Assembly: GCF_027596085.1 (NCBI RefSeq)
Contig: NC_072452.1
Span: 9,891,077-9,955,076 of the forward strand
DNA length: 64,000 nt
Reading direction: 5' to 3'
Origin: Anoplopoma fimbria
Taxonomy: Eukaryota; Chordata; Actinopteri; Perciformes; Anoplopomatidae
Part shown: piece after piece, positions 36,503 to 57,527 of the stretch
Layout of the letters: every line of letters begins with the position of its first letter
How positions within the stretch are numbered: the first letter of the stretch is position 1
Program-made: the position numbers and the translations under genes
The notes under the pieces: model-generated
The model's database searches: none
Told to the model about the DNA's origin: nothing
Seen by the model: only the letters and a program-made list of their open reading frames with translations

Positions 36503-37414
36503 TATATATATATGACGTCACTTAAGTCAGAATTAACACTGACCTGGGAAAGACTGCTTTAAGATTATTTGCAACATGCATTTGGATTGAATTGCAATAT
36601 ACTTTGACGCTTGATACTCTGGTTCCAGTGGCTCAATTAAAAAAAAAACAAGTCAAAATCATGATTGATTTTAGCTGTGAGTTAAAAAATGTATGATTCA
36701 TTCTTGACTTACCAACTGCGAGGTCTTTTAATAAACCGGAGAGCTTGTCAATGGCCTGATATTTTGTATCCAAAGCCTTAACCAGATCACTGAAGACACT
36801 ACCGGTGGGAAAAGTTGAACTGAAGAAAGCTTGAACATCTTCGTAGGCCTGAGGGAAGAGTGAAACAAGCTTCATTCATTCTGTAAGCAGGAAAAAAATA
36901 AATAAATCTATTTTAATTTTCATATAAAAATAAGAATTAGCTTAACAAACATTTCTGGTTATCAATTGACCATTTAATAAATAACCTGAAATAACCTTGG
37001 GCTCTGAGAAAACATGACTCATTAACAGACTTATTTTCTGACATGTTATAGACTAACATACATGTAGAAAAGTATTACAATACTGAAAATAGGTATGGAT
37101 TGTAGCTCTGGCAACCCTTGCATGCAATTTTCACAAGTGCTTGGTTTTATTTCAATTTTGCATTTCAGGTAGATTTAGGGGTAAAGTTTGACGTTTGCAG
37201 GATTTGACCACGTGGCTTGTGCACAACTTAAATTACTGACTTAATTAACTTGATATGTTAAGATGTGAAACCGGTGCCAACATGAAGTTACCTTGTTGGT
37301 GAGGTTAAGAAGTTCCTGTTCAAGTGTATTCCGGGCAGTCTCCAGCATGAAGAGTTTTAAAGTGGACTGCACCCTCTGTGTGGTGGTGCAGGGCTGCTGC
37401 TGCAGAGGAGTCAT
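32436..37414 (-). CDS. Tudor-domain protein (TDRD/RNF17-like), eight exons
   Basis: Exons on the minus strand: 37414-37292, 36848-36713, 36039-34890, 34672-34539, 34390-34227, 33046-32892, 32724-32639 and 32518-32436. All have GT-AG introns and agreeing phases, giving 676 residues. The N-terminus (1-85) is helical, with Leu and Gln heptad-like spacing. Exon 3 encodes a long, probably disordered middle and ends in a beta-strand SHIVSPGNFYVQ. An extended Tudor domain follows: GTKVMGWFPKQEQWCRAQV, then KLEVKKLDYGGTACLSL and LPLQAIEVSLANVTPV, then a nuclease-like (SN-type) half ending YARLYPQGPKVTVELF. Such domains bind methyl-arginine tails of Piwi proteins, so a germline piRNA role is likely but inferred. 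No RING, MYND or KH domain is present. I cannot name the orthologue. Exon 4 has a NAGNAG acceptor (one Ser optional), and its donor GTGCGT is weak but needed for phase. Confidence 0.85.
33290..33352 (+). repeat. LINE/SINE-type 3' tail in a Tudor-gene intron
   Basis: CAAATAAAGCCACATTGAAT followed by TGAATTGAT is a common fish retroelement tail of short A-rich and TTGAA repeats. It lies in the intron between exons 5 and 6. The body of the element is not recognisable. Confidence 0.45.
36440..36514. repeat. (AT)n microsatellite in a Tudor-gene intron
   Basis: About 30 AT units followed by a CATATATATATATG palindrome, located in intron 2 of the Tudor-domain gene. Confidence 0.9.
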
Positions 37415-37519
37415 GGTCGTCTGACGGACGGACAGTCTGAGCTCACAGCGATGGTTTCTGCCACTAAGGGGTTAATCTCGTTGTCCTTGATGATTTCTAA
37501 TTTTAGGCGCGGTTGTCTG

Positions 37520-37555
37520 TGACACGTGTCCTGCTCCTTCAGCCGCCATGTTGGA
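37520..37555 (-). promoter_or_regulatory. Putative promoter elements of the Tudor-domain gene
   Basis: About 110-140 bases before the start codon are a palindromic E-box GACACGTGTC (37521-37530) and GCCGCCATGTTG (37542-37553). The latter is close to the YY1 motif often found at start sites of TATA-less genes. Function is inferred from position. Confidence 0.4.
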
Positions 37556-37892
37556 AACGCTGCTGAGTGATTAAAGTTAAAGAACCTTATCATTAGTTAT
37601 CAAATGTGAAGGACAGGTGTGCTATAGAGATAATGTTAGTGGGTGTACTGAACTTCCTTCAAATGCTCTGTCACCATAACTGACTTTTTATGTGCTTTTT
37701 AAAAGGACAATGTGAACAAAAGGGTGGCCTCTTCCTGTTAAAGTGGCTTGCTGCAGGACTTCCAGACCTGTGTGTCAAGAATCAGTACAAATGTACTGTA
37801 ATGCAAAATATCACATCTAACTACCAGTAGCCTATTTGTGAGTTCACAAAGCAAAACCTCCAGTATCACGGATTATTCATCTGGTTATGTAA

Positions 37893-38113
37893 TTAACCCG
37901 TTCATGCGTAGAGGTCACTACAGTGGACAGCTATTCAAATGTTGTTTTCTTGTATATGCATGGGTTTTGATGGCATAGTTGCACATCAGCCACTACAATA
38001 GCGCTCACTGTAGTGGCTGATGTGCAACTATGCCATCAAAACCCATGCATATACAAGAAAACAACATTTGAATAGCTGTCCACTGTAGGGACCTCTATGC
38101 ATGAAAGGGTTAA
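37893..38113. mobile_element. piggyBac-type MITE, near-perfect 221-bp palindrome
   Basis: Two arms of about 105 bases are reverse complements with few mismatches, around an 11-base loop (ATAGCGCTCAC near 38000). Both ends carry TTAA, the piggyBac target site: TTAACCCGTTCATGCGTAG on the left, and the reverse complement of TTAACCCTTTCATGCATAG on the right. TTAA followed by CCC is characteristic of piggyBac superfamily ends. There is no coding capacity, so it would depend on a transposase in trans. The small arm divergence suggests a young copy. Confidence 0.88.
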
Positions 38114-38404
38114 AATGTTAAATGTAGCACTTGAAGTAGGCCCAACATTAGTTCAGCATATTTGATGAAGGTGATGTAACACAACGTTATTTGCATGATT
38201 CTTGCCTTTTTGGGGGGTTGTAGCCTAATGTAACCACATGTTTTGGATGTAATGTCATGTCATAGATCTAGTTTAAGACAGCTTAGCCTGACACAATGGT
38301 GGATTCTTGGGATCATGTATTTCAGGGACCTCTGTGGTTATGTATGAATTACTAAACAGGCTTACTGGGTGTAAGCACAGGGGCCCATAGGCACAAAGGA
38401 TTAC

Positions 38405-38525
38405 AAGTGAAGTTCCTAGGAATCAGCATCACAGACAACCTGACATGGTCATCACAGATATCCATCCTGGATTTACTGAATAATTCAAAGAAGTTGCATG
38501 TGCAAAGTAGTATAAATAATTTTGT
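38405..38525 (+). mobile_element. Non-LTR retrotransposon reverse-transcriptase fragment
   Basis: From 38407 one + strand frame reads VKFLGISITDNLTWSSQIS. This matches the conserved stretch just downstream of the catalytic region in fish LINE reverse transcriptases (the 'FLGxxIxxxLTW' word). The frame runs on as weakly related residues to a stop near 38520. The rest of the element is missing. Confidence 0.65.
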
Positions 38526-38529
38526 TTTG

Positions 38530-40285
38530 AGGATGGACCAATCCCACTAGGGCAGAGGAGCACAATGCATTTGTTAAGAAAACTGCAATTCAAGGACAGC
38601 AGATTTATAAAAAGCACAAAAAACAAGATAATTAACAAGAAATGTGCAACATTAATGGCAATGCCAGTGACTTATGCTACATTTGAAGTAAGATAAAATT
38701 AACCTAGTTAAAAGACACAAGAATAACAATCCTTTATTTGTAAAGAAGAGTTTTACTGGAAATACAGTTAGAGTGAGAGACTGACAGTAATAGTGTTCAA
38801 TACTTGCTCTATCTGTTAACAAACAAGCTGCTGCTAATGTCTACATGCCAGCTACCGTTAACCACCAAGTAGAAGAATGAATGTAATTTGCTTCTTGCAT
38901 TCCTAGGTTTTACACCTAATACTATCCACACAGTGTTCTTTTCTTCTTTGCTTGAACTTGTCAAGCTCCTACTTGATCTAGAACCTAAAACTTGTGGGTG
39001 GGGCAACAAAGATTTTTCCTTCAGTTATATTGCTCAAGAGCCAAATTGGTAGGCATGCTGACTCTTTTGGCAGTATTGCTGGCATTGCAGGCTTGGCTCT
39101 ACCCGGTGGACAAAGTGGTAATGGGCATGAGAATTGCAAAAAGGCGCTTTGCATAATTTTTTATAGAAGGATGTGTCAATAAGAAGACCATAGGAGGATT
39201 GCTTAACAGGATATCCTCCTGCAACAGCCGTTTCTCCCCAGTGAACCCTGAGCTACTTGTTCAGTATGTAATCAAAGCCTTAGAATTACTGATTCATTTT
39301 ACACTGCAACATGTCATGAAGGTTTTGCACATTTTTCACCAGACAATCGGCCCACCTCATTGTCTGTTGATCAGCAGTGTGGGATGAAATTCAAAACTAC
39401 TAAAGTGTTTTTAGTTTAACCTCTTTTTAAAAAATATATATTTTTATTCAAAATGACAGTGGTAACAAACACCAACAGCCCAGCGTACCCTATATATATA
39501 TAGGGTTCCATATTCAGTGAGAATGCTCCTCACACTCAATTATAAGAGCCCTTCTAGTCAATATCTTATGACTTGGTGGAATTAAAGTTGCTCAACTAAA
39601 AACTGAAATTTACAATTAATTCACAACAAACCACAGTGCTTTCTTTTGCAGGCATAGAAAAGGGGGACTTGCTCTAAAATATTCAAAGTCTACTCTAAAA
39701 TGAATACTGTCAACAAATTCTGGTTATCGGGTACAGCATTTTTATTATTATATACAGCATAACTGTTGCAACATTTACCATTGTATTTCATTACCAGGGT
39801 CAGAGCCAATTATACATAACAATACACAAACAGATGCAGGGAGTGATATATATTAAAATGGATCTTGGATCTTATATCTTGTATTTATATATATATATGT
39901 TTATATATAGATTAATATATGACTATACAGAAACTCTTACTAGGTCTCTTGATGCCGTTTTATTGAATTGTTCAGGAGTTCAGATTCTGGGAATGTTGTG
40001 CAAGGCCTCACAGACGTCATAAAAAATTGAGCCAAGGCTAAACTTTTTGTTACAAGCAAACATTTCACAATGAAGGATTGGCAAAAATTCTCAGCCTGAT
40101 AAGCGATTTGGCACACACATTGTAACCAAATACCTTGTGAGTGAATTTTAATCACAACAATTTGGCTGCACAGGTCACACAGTGTGATGCATGTTCTACA
40201 AGATTAATAATGGGAGTGGGAGTCATAAAAGAAAGCCTTGCATGGAGATGAGAATAGAATCGCATTAGGTGATGAAGGTTTTACT
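38530..40285. other. Intergenic, no gene seen
   Basis: Spacer between the LINE fragment and the 3' end of lrrc32. A slightly GC-richer part near 39020-39130 has no recognisable protein. A few short AT runs are present (39490-39503, 39885-39920). Confidence 0.5.
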
Positions 40286-40289
40286 GAAT

Positions 40290-40295
40290 TTTATT
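40290..40295 (-). terminator. Candidate lrrc32 polyadenylation signal
   Basis: AATAAA on the minus strand about 140 bases past the lrrc32 stop codon. Confidence 0.5.
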
Positions 40296-40435
40296 AACTA
40301 AAAGTCATGCAAAATTAACTGTTACTTTAGTTTGCTATCCAGTTTCTCACTGTATTTGAGTTGCTTACTTAATGTAACCCATGTGCGTAGATAAAACAAT
40401 GTCCAAAGTAAACCAATGACAACAGGTTTAACATA

Positions 40436-42501
40436 TCACACTATAAATGACCTCTGTGTGCAACACACCTTCCTGGTGATAATGATGATCACTGTTAATA
40501 TTACAATTACAAATAAAACAATGATGATCACTGTTCCAAAGTGAGTTTCCTGTGCTTTTGTATGGAACAAACAATACCCTGAAGGGTCTTTCAGATACTC
40601 TGTCATCGCAATGTTTCCATCCCTTTCAAAGCATACAGTGTCATTTACATCAGGCAGGTTTATCTTCAGCTCCTGTAGGATTATCATCCATCTACTGTCA
40701 CAACAGTTAAAATAATTTCCACTAATATACATAAGATTAAGGCGTACCGATAAGGCAAGGATCAAAGAATAGTTTAAAGACACAAACTGATTATTTCTTA
40801 TGTCTATTTCTGTCAGAGGAGAGCAGCTCAGACTGCTGGGTATCACATCGAGGTGGTTGTTAGATATGTTCAGCTGAGTTAACATCGGCATGCAGGGTAA
40901 AGACAGATCAGAGCTGGTCATGTTTATTTCACTGATGACCAATGACTGAAGAGTCTTCTGCACACCCTCTAATGCATCCCTTTGCATCACCATATGTGAA
41001 TTTCCTGCAAGGTTCAGAGTAACCAAAGAGGTTTTTAGAAACGTGTTTGGCTGAAGCATTTTGATGTTGTTTTCTTTAAGATTGAGGTGTTTAAGAGTCC
41101 TTAGCTGGCCAATGAGAACACAGGAGGTGTTATTTATTTGCTGTGTTGATTGGTCAACAGAGGCACATGGTTGCACAGAATTGTCTTGTAGATTTAATGT
41201 TTCTATCTGTGTGAGCGCTTTGAGAAAAAGTGGAGAAATGTGTGCAAGTCCGTTACTCTGCAGGTTAAGGTACTTTAAGGAGGGAAAGAAAAGCTGACGA
41301 TGGAATCCTGATTCATCCTTTCTTACATTCCAGGTGATGTTTTGCAAACAGTTGAAACTGAAGTTCAGAGTTTCTAATGATGTGAGACGGCTCAACGTCT
41401 CCAGTGGCAAAGACCTGAAGTGGTTATAGCTCAGGTCAATATAAATCAGTGGCATCTGCCTCCAGTTTGAGTGCAAGTTATTTTTTCTTACTCTTTTCTC
41501 ACTCATAATCTCACTATAAAGAGCATTGGCCTCTGATACCATTGTAGCCTCTGAATTTAAAGCACCAATTAAATTATTCTGTAAATGCAGATACCTTAAA
41601 CTGTTCAGTTTTGGAACAATTGGGAAATAAAGGAGTTTGTTGTGACTCAGATCAAGAATTTCAAGCCTGTACAACTTGTCATCCTCACGCGTAACAAAGA
41701 ACTCAACTGAATTTCGACTGAGATTCAGATATTTGACTTGAGGTAATTTAAAATCACAGATATGTGCAAGGTTATTTCTGGCCAAATTTAGCATCTCTAA
41801 TTGGCTCAAAGGTTCAAATGTCCCCTGTTCTATCACCGATATCTGATTGTCATCAATAGTAATGGCCCTCAAACCTTTACTCTCTTTGAACAAGTTGTGT
41901 GAAAGTCTTGTTAAAGCATTACCGGTCATCTTAAGTTGATTAAGAGATGATTTGTTTCGAAGAAACAGTTCCACTGCATCATCACTCAAGTCGTTCATTG
42001 ATATGTCCAAACTCTTCAGACTATTGATGGATCTGAGGGCTTTGCTGTTACTGCCAACGTCGTTGTTCAGAGCATTTCTGGACAAATTCAACTCCTCAAG
42101 TCGAGCCAGCTTTTCAAAAGCCCCCTCGGAGATGAGATCCAGCTGGTTGGAGCTCAGGTCCAGCTGCTCCAAGTATGGCAAAGCAAGTGTGTGCAGCTGT
42201 CTGATGAAGTTATTGGACAGGTCTAGTCTCCTGAGCCTTACATCCATATCCAGAGGGACAGAATAGAGGTTCTGGTCCTTCCAGGACTGCTCCTTGAAAT
42301 GAAAGGAACATTAATCATAATCACAGAGTTACCAATGGAAACCAAACTTAGAAAACAATTGCTGATACAAATTATATTAGACAAAATTTGAATTATAAAT
42401 ATTGAGCCTACCTTTGGCTCCTGATATGTCTGTCCAGTTATATAAAGGTCATGGCCGATTGACCAGAGTAGCAGGAGATTAGAGAACATATGTCTGACCA
42501 T
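40436..42501 (-). CDS. lrrc32: GARP/LRRC32-like leucine-rich repeat membrane protein
   Basis: Two exons, 42501-42412 and 42292-40436 (both phase 0), give 648 residues; human LRRC32 (GARP) has 662. Residues 1-24 form a signal peptide (MFSNLLLLWSIG within). About twenty leucine-rich repeats follow, e.g. LRRLDLSNNFIRQL and LEQLDLSSNQLDLI. The GARP-like block LAHICDFKLPQVKYLNLSRN matches human [20 protein letters not shown] in layout. A cysteine cap (FNCCDSRW...C...C) precedes one membrane helix (VIIIVLFVIVILTVIIII) and a short basic cytoplasmic tail. Mammalian GARP holds latent TGF-beta on regulatory T cells and platelets; the fish role is inferred. NRROS/LRRC33 is the main alternative. It lies 0.9 kb downstream of the BAFF-like gene on the same strand, as in the stickleback eda region. 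A second in-frame ATG at 42489-42487 could also start the signal peptide. Confidence 0.9.
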
Positions 42502-42591
42502 CCTTCCTCTGTTGTTGCTTCTGCTGCTGTTCAACTGTACCACTACTGCTGTCAGAGCTCATACACACACATATACACACACACACACCCT

Positions 42592-42597
42592 CTTATA
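42592..42597 (-). promoter_or_regulatory. TATA box of lrrc32
   Basis: GCTATAAGAGGG on the minus strand, about 90 bases before the start codon. This would put transcription start near 42565, leaving a 5'UTR of about 65 bases that begins in a (GT)n-like stretch. Confidence 0.45.
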
Positions 42598-42599
42598 GC

Positions 42600-43395
42600 C
42601 ATGCTTCATAAAAAAAAGGACAAAGTAAACAGCTGTGGATACCAGATAGGCACTGTGCATTCTATATTTAGACAATAAAGGCTTGAAAACTTATTTATCA
42701 TTTTCTATTTGGAAAACATCAGAATACTTTTTAATTTGGATAAAAAAAGGCTTTTAGACAAAGATGTTCATATTTATATGTTTAATGCAGCCAGTTATAT
42801 GGATTTATACACTCAAAATTAATGATGAACCTTAATTAGAATGTATTTGTACTTAGGCATGTAATCCCATTTATTAACAACTTAAATTTTATCATGATTC
42901 TTTAAGTATAAATGGTGTTAAGCAGCTCATGTCCACCGGGGAAACACCCCCAGAGTGGAGCGATTTAAATTTATACCTTTGTTTGTTCCTGACTTAGTCT
43001 TAGGAAAACGGAAACGATTCTAAAATAGATGAGAGGAACAAATAAACAGACGGAGTGGAGGTGGAGGAAGGTATATAGAGACCGGTTAAAATAGACTGAT
43101 GAAAGGAGGTGGTAGCACACATAAACAATGCTAGGGGACAGCCCAGGTGGATGCGCTGAAAGATACCATAAATAAAGAGAACATAATGGTTTAAAGCTAA
43201 AGGCTTTCAAAAGTAGTAGAGATAGGCAGTTCATTTAAAAAGTTAATAACCAGAGATTGATGACAAGTCCCTACAGTTCTTCTGCTGCTGTCAGTCCCTC
43301 TGTCCTTTATCAGCATCCCCTCACATGGCTCACTGTCAGTTTCCTACATCCTGCAGCAACAGGCTGCATGTTTATCATCTTCATACTGTCTTGTT
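42600..43395. other. Short spacer between lrrc32 and the BAFF-like gene
   Basis: Contains the presumed lrrc32 upstream region and the BAFF-like 3'UTR. No other gene is seen. GGGGAAACACCCCC near 42939-42952 is only loosely NF-kappaB-like. Confidence 0.5.
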
Positions 43396-45399
43396 TCAGT
43401 TTAGTTGTATAACACCAAAAAACGTGAACTCTGCGTCCATAGAGATGATGGCATGGGGCCTGTATGGTACCACCAGTTCGAGCTCATCGTCCTGATGCAG
43501 CTGCACAATGCCTGTAGCAGAGGATACATAGAGGAAGGCATCAGAGGAGACACAAGATGGATGACAAAAAAAAGGAAAAACATATGGACATAATGTCTCC
43601 TAGTGAGACCAGCTTTTTAGCTCCTTGGCATAGTCTGTAGAGCTGTTCTAGAGGGATGAACTCTATATGTACAAAGGATATGCTCTCATTTGGTGTTTTG
43701 AGAAAATAGTGGAGAGGCTGCTCAAGTAAAAGGAATAATGCAACATTTTGGGAAATGAGCACAGATACAAGTTCTTGCCCAGTGCTCGATGAGAAGATCG
43801 ATAACACACTTGCACCTGTATGGCAAACATGAAGCTACAGTCAGCAGCTAGCTTAGCTTAGCACAAATAGTGTAAACAGAGACAAACAGCTAGCCTGACT
43901 CTGTTCAAAGGTTCTCGCACCTCTAAAGCTCACAAAGTTAGAACATAATATTTCATTCGTTTAATTTGTATAAAAACCAAAGTGTGAATGTCCAGAAGTA
44001 GTCTGGAAACCTCAGCGTGACCATGAGACTCCAGGAAGTCACTACTTTTGGACAAAAACTAGTCCAACGTGGCGCATAATCAACCGTACAACCACAATTT
44101 GTCAAATTTACACTCAGGATTTTGTGCAAATTAAGTAAACAATGTAAATAGCTGCCCCTTGGGGAATATTGTTTATGCTTTGGACAGGGCCGGGCTACCT
44201 GGTCTGTGTGCTAAGCTAAGCTAACCACCTGGAGGGTTGGGCTTTAAATTTACCATGTAGACATGAGAGTGGTAGCAATGATCTCATCTAACACTTGGCA
44301 AGAAAGCGAAAAAGCGTATTTTTCAAAATGTTGAAGACTATATCTTTTAGTGGCCACAATGCAGGGCAGCTTTAACACCTCACTGACCTGCAGTGTAGCA
44401 AGTATTGGCCGGATTTTCATCAGGCATCTCCTGCAGGCAGTGCAAGAGCTCTGTTGATGTCGTCCCCGTTCCAGTGGAACCCCAACTTTGAATGATATGA
44501 CCCATGACTGTACTTGGGCTTTTGAAAAAAACCTGTGAATTAAGCAGAACATCAGCAGAACAGTTGGAACAAATTAGATGTAATATCAATTTAGTTATGC
44601 TTGAGTTACAGTGACACCATACTTGTCCAAACACCAAGTAATATCCATCTTCTTGGACAACAATTCTGTTTTCCTTTTGTGAAATTGCATTTCCTTGCTG
44701 CGCAGAAACAGTCCAGGGGATCACTGTTATATTTCCTATGGGAGAAGGAAAGATATACTTACTCAAAATAATGGCATACGGTGCGTTGCTACGGCCAAAG
44801 ACTTGCATTTAGTTTTACCTCTTATGTCTGGCTGTTTGTTAGTGTTAGCTGTTAACTGCAGGAATGATGTTGGCCCTGGCAAGAGGAGGAAATAAACATA
44901 ATACTTTAATTTAATTAACTTATCATATACTGTTTATGGTCTCACTACAAGATTAGACCGTAACTAATGGACACATTTTCAGTCCTCTGCTCCAACCCAC
45001 CTCTGCAGCTGCCCTGTTGCCGTTTTACTCTCCTGGAAGATATTTTCAGAGAACTCTGAGCTTTTTGCAAAGTACTTAGCTTTATGTCCTAAGAGAAAAC
45101 AAAGCATTAGGACAAAATTTATTATTACAGCGCTATCTGAGTACTCACTAATGGCATAAATCTCAGTAGTACAATGTCCAAGATGACTCCATCCTCCATA
45201 ATCAGTGACATACCTCCCTTGTTTTAGACATCTTGGCCATTTTCCCATTGACTCCCTCAGAACGTGGCTGATTTAATTGAAGAGTAATGTCCCCTTGGAG
45301 TTTGCGAAAATCGTTTTCTAAAACACTGGCTCTGTGGACCAGGAAAAGACTAAGACAAAACATAAATGCTGCTAGTGATAATAAAGCATTGTAAAGCAT
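43396..45399 (-). CDS. tnfsf13b: BAFF-type TNF superfamily ligand, six exons
   Basis: Exons: 45399-45214, 45088-45001, 44875-44819, 44735-44623, 44532-44388 and 43511-43396. All phases agree; the protein is 234 residues. It is a type II membrane protein: the helix ALLSLAAFMFCLSLFLV lies at residues 5-21. A furin site RRVKR is in exon 2. The TNF homology domain begins at GNITVIPWTV, with QKENRIVVQEDGYYLVFGQ and then STVMGHIIQ, and CLQEMPDENPANTCYTAGI, which parallels the human BAFF segment with paired cysteines. It ends DAEFTFFGVIQLN, close to the BAFF end (VTFFGALKLL). The six-exon layout is the same as human TNFSF13B. Exons 4 and 5 are parted by a 90-base intron with no stop, so a simple ORF scan fuses them. 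BAFF supports B-cell survival. The fish-specific relative BALM is an alternative. The cytoplasmic N-terminus is very short, so an extra upstream start or exon is possible. Confidence 0.9.
43741..44333. mobile_element. Foldback MITE (teleost repeat) in intron 5 of the BAFF-like gene
   Basis: The left arm (43741 to about 43863) and right arm (about 44208-44333) are imperfect inverted repeats of about 125 bases. Outer ends read CAACATTTTGGGAAATGAG and, reverse-complemented, CAACATTTTGAAAAATACG. Both arms share a CTTGCC-AGTG-GATGAGA block and the inner core TTAGCTTAGCAC. The centre (about 345 bases) has no open frame with a domain. It fills most of the 876-base intron, whose splice sites are intact. 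A one-arm relative is at 5075-5235. Confidence 0.75.
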
Positions 45400-45592
45400 T
45401 GTGAGAATGGAGAGAGAGACTGGATGTCCTCAAGTTACTCAAATGGGTGAAGTCACACATCAGTTAACCCCGGAAACCTAAATGTTCAGTTTCAAAATTT
45501 GTTTTCTAAATGAGGAACTATCTTCTCTCTGCCTCTCAAGATGGAACTCATTTAGATAGTAAAGAGATTACAGCCAAACTTGCAGTGTATTG

Positions 45593-45616
45593 TGAAACTA
45601 AGTGAAAGTAAAAGGG
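45593..45616. promoter_or_regulatory. Possible interferon-response-like element upstream of the BAFF-like gene
   Basis: GAAACTAAG followed by TGAAAGTAAAAG lies about 200 bases before the start codon. It has GAAA half-sites spaced approximately like IRF/ISRE elements (consensus GAAANNGAAA), with a mismatch. Mammalian BAFF is interferon-inducible, which makes it plausible but unproven. Confidence 0.25.
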
Positions 45617-45780
45617 ACATTTTAATAAAGCAAAACGCCTCAAAGATCATCATTTGTTCTTGTCAAAACTCTTGCCAGCAGAATTCAATATGAGAGAGAA
45701 GTTCTAGCCTTTTAAATCAATACCACCCGCTACATAAACAAGAGAGACAGACACATGCATTTAGACAGAAAATGAAACAT

Positions 45781-46575
45781 TTTAATCCATCAATCAACTC
45801 CATTTACAAAAGTATATCCCTTTTTATATACAATATGTACAGAGACGTATAAACAACTATCATTTTTCCACATGGATTCATTCATACGGTAACTAAACAA
45901 TAGCACTGTAACAAAACATATCACTGATATTCTGCAGGGATGCTGTAGTGCAAATGTGTGCAAAATATATAGTGCTGTTGCTCTGTGAATACCTTATAAC
46001 TCCAGTTTTAATGGATTTTTCTCAGCTTTGCATAGATACCTTTATACTTGCTTTGAACATGTATATGATCTTTTAATCATTGTTTTAATAACCTAGGGGC
46101 ATATGGTGCTTTAAGCCCTTGTTAAACCACTAACTTACAACTGTTAATATTATTAAATTAATTAAAATGGCCAAGTATACAAACTGCAAATAAAACATTT
46201 TGAATAGCTGGTGTTTTTGGAGATACAAGATTATCATTCAACAGCACTTGACAATATGTAAATATTAAGTATATGTCAGCACAGTGTCCTTCCTGGTTAT
46301 AAAGAGAGATGCCGTCTGTGTTGACACAAAATGGTGACTATAAATAGAAACTTTTGTTTGGTGAGGCTCATCAAGGCTGATCTCTTTGCACAGAATCAAT
46401 GTGAGGGGGGAAGTGTAACAGCCTATATTGTCCTTTTTAAAACAGAACTGTGAAAGTGAACAAAAGTCACCCAGGGGCTTCCTCAATGTTAATAACCCGG
46501 AGGATTTAAGTTTCCTCTGAACAGGGGCAAGACAGGGGCATTTCATGAAGAGGGCAGGTGGTGGTGGTGTAGTTA
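45781..46575 (-). other. Probable eda 3'UTR and spacer to the BAFF-like gene
   Basis: No coding sequence is seen between the eda stop and the BAFF-like start (1.18 kb). The variant signal ATTAAA occurs at several points on the minus strand, the last before the BAFF-like promoter zone at 45786-45781. The AT-rich, GC-poor run from 46560 down to 45781 looks like UTR. Confidence 0.4.

Positions 46576-57527
<10,952 letters not shown>

Noticed and set aside
42939..42952. NF-kappaB-like GGGGAAACACCCCC upstream of lrrc32
   Set aside because: It differs from the kappaB consensus at a key pyrimidine position, and a single motif is not evidence.
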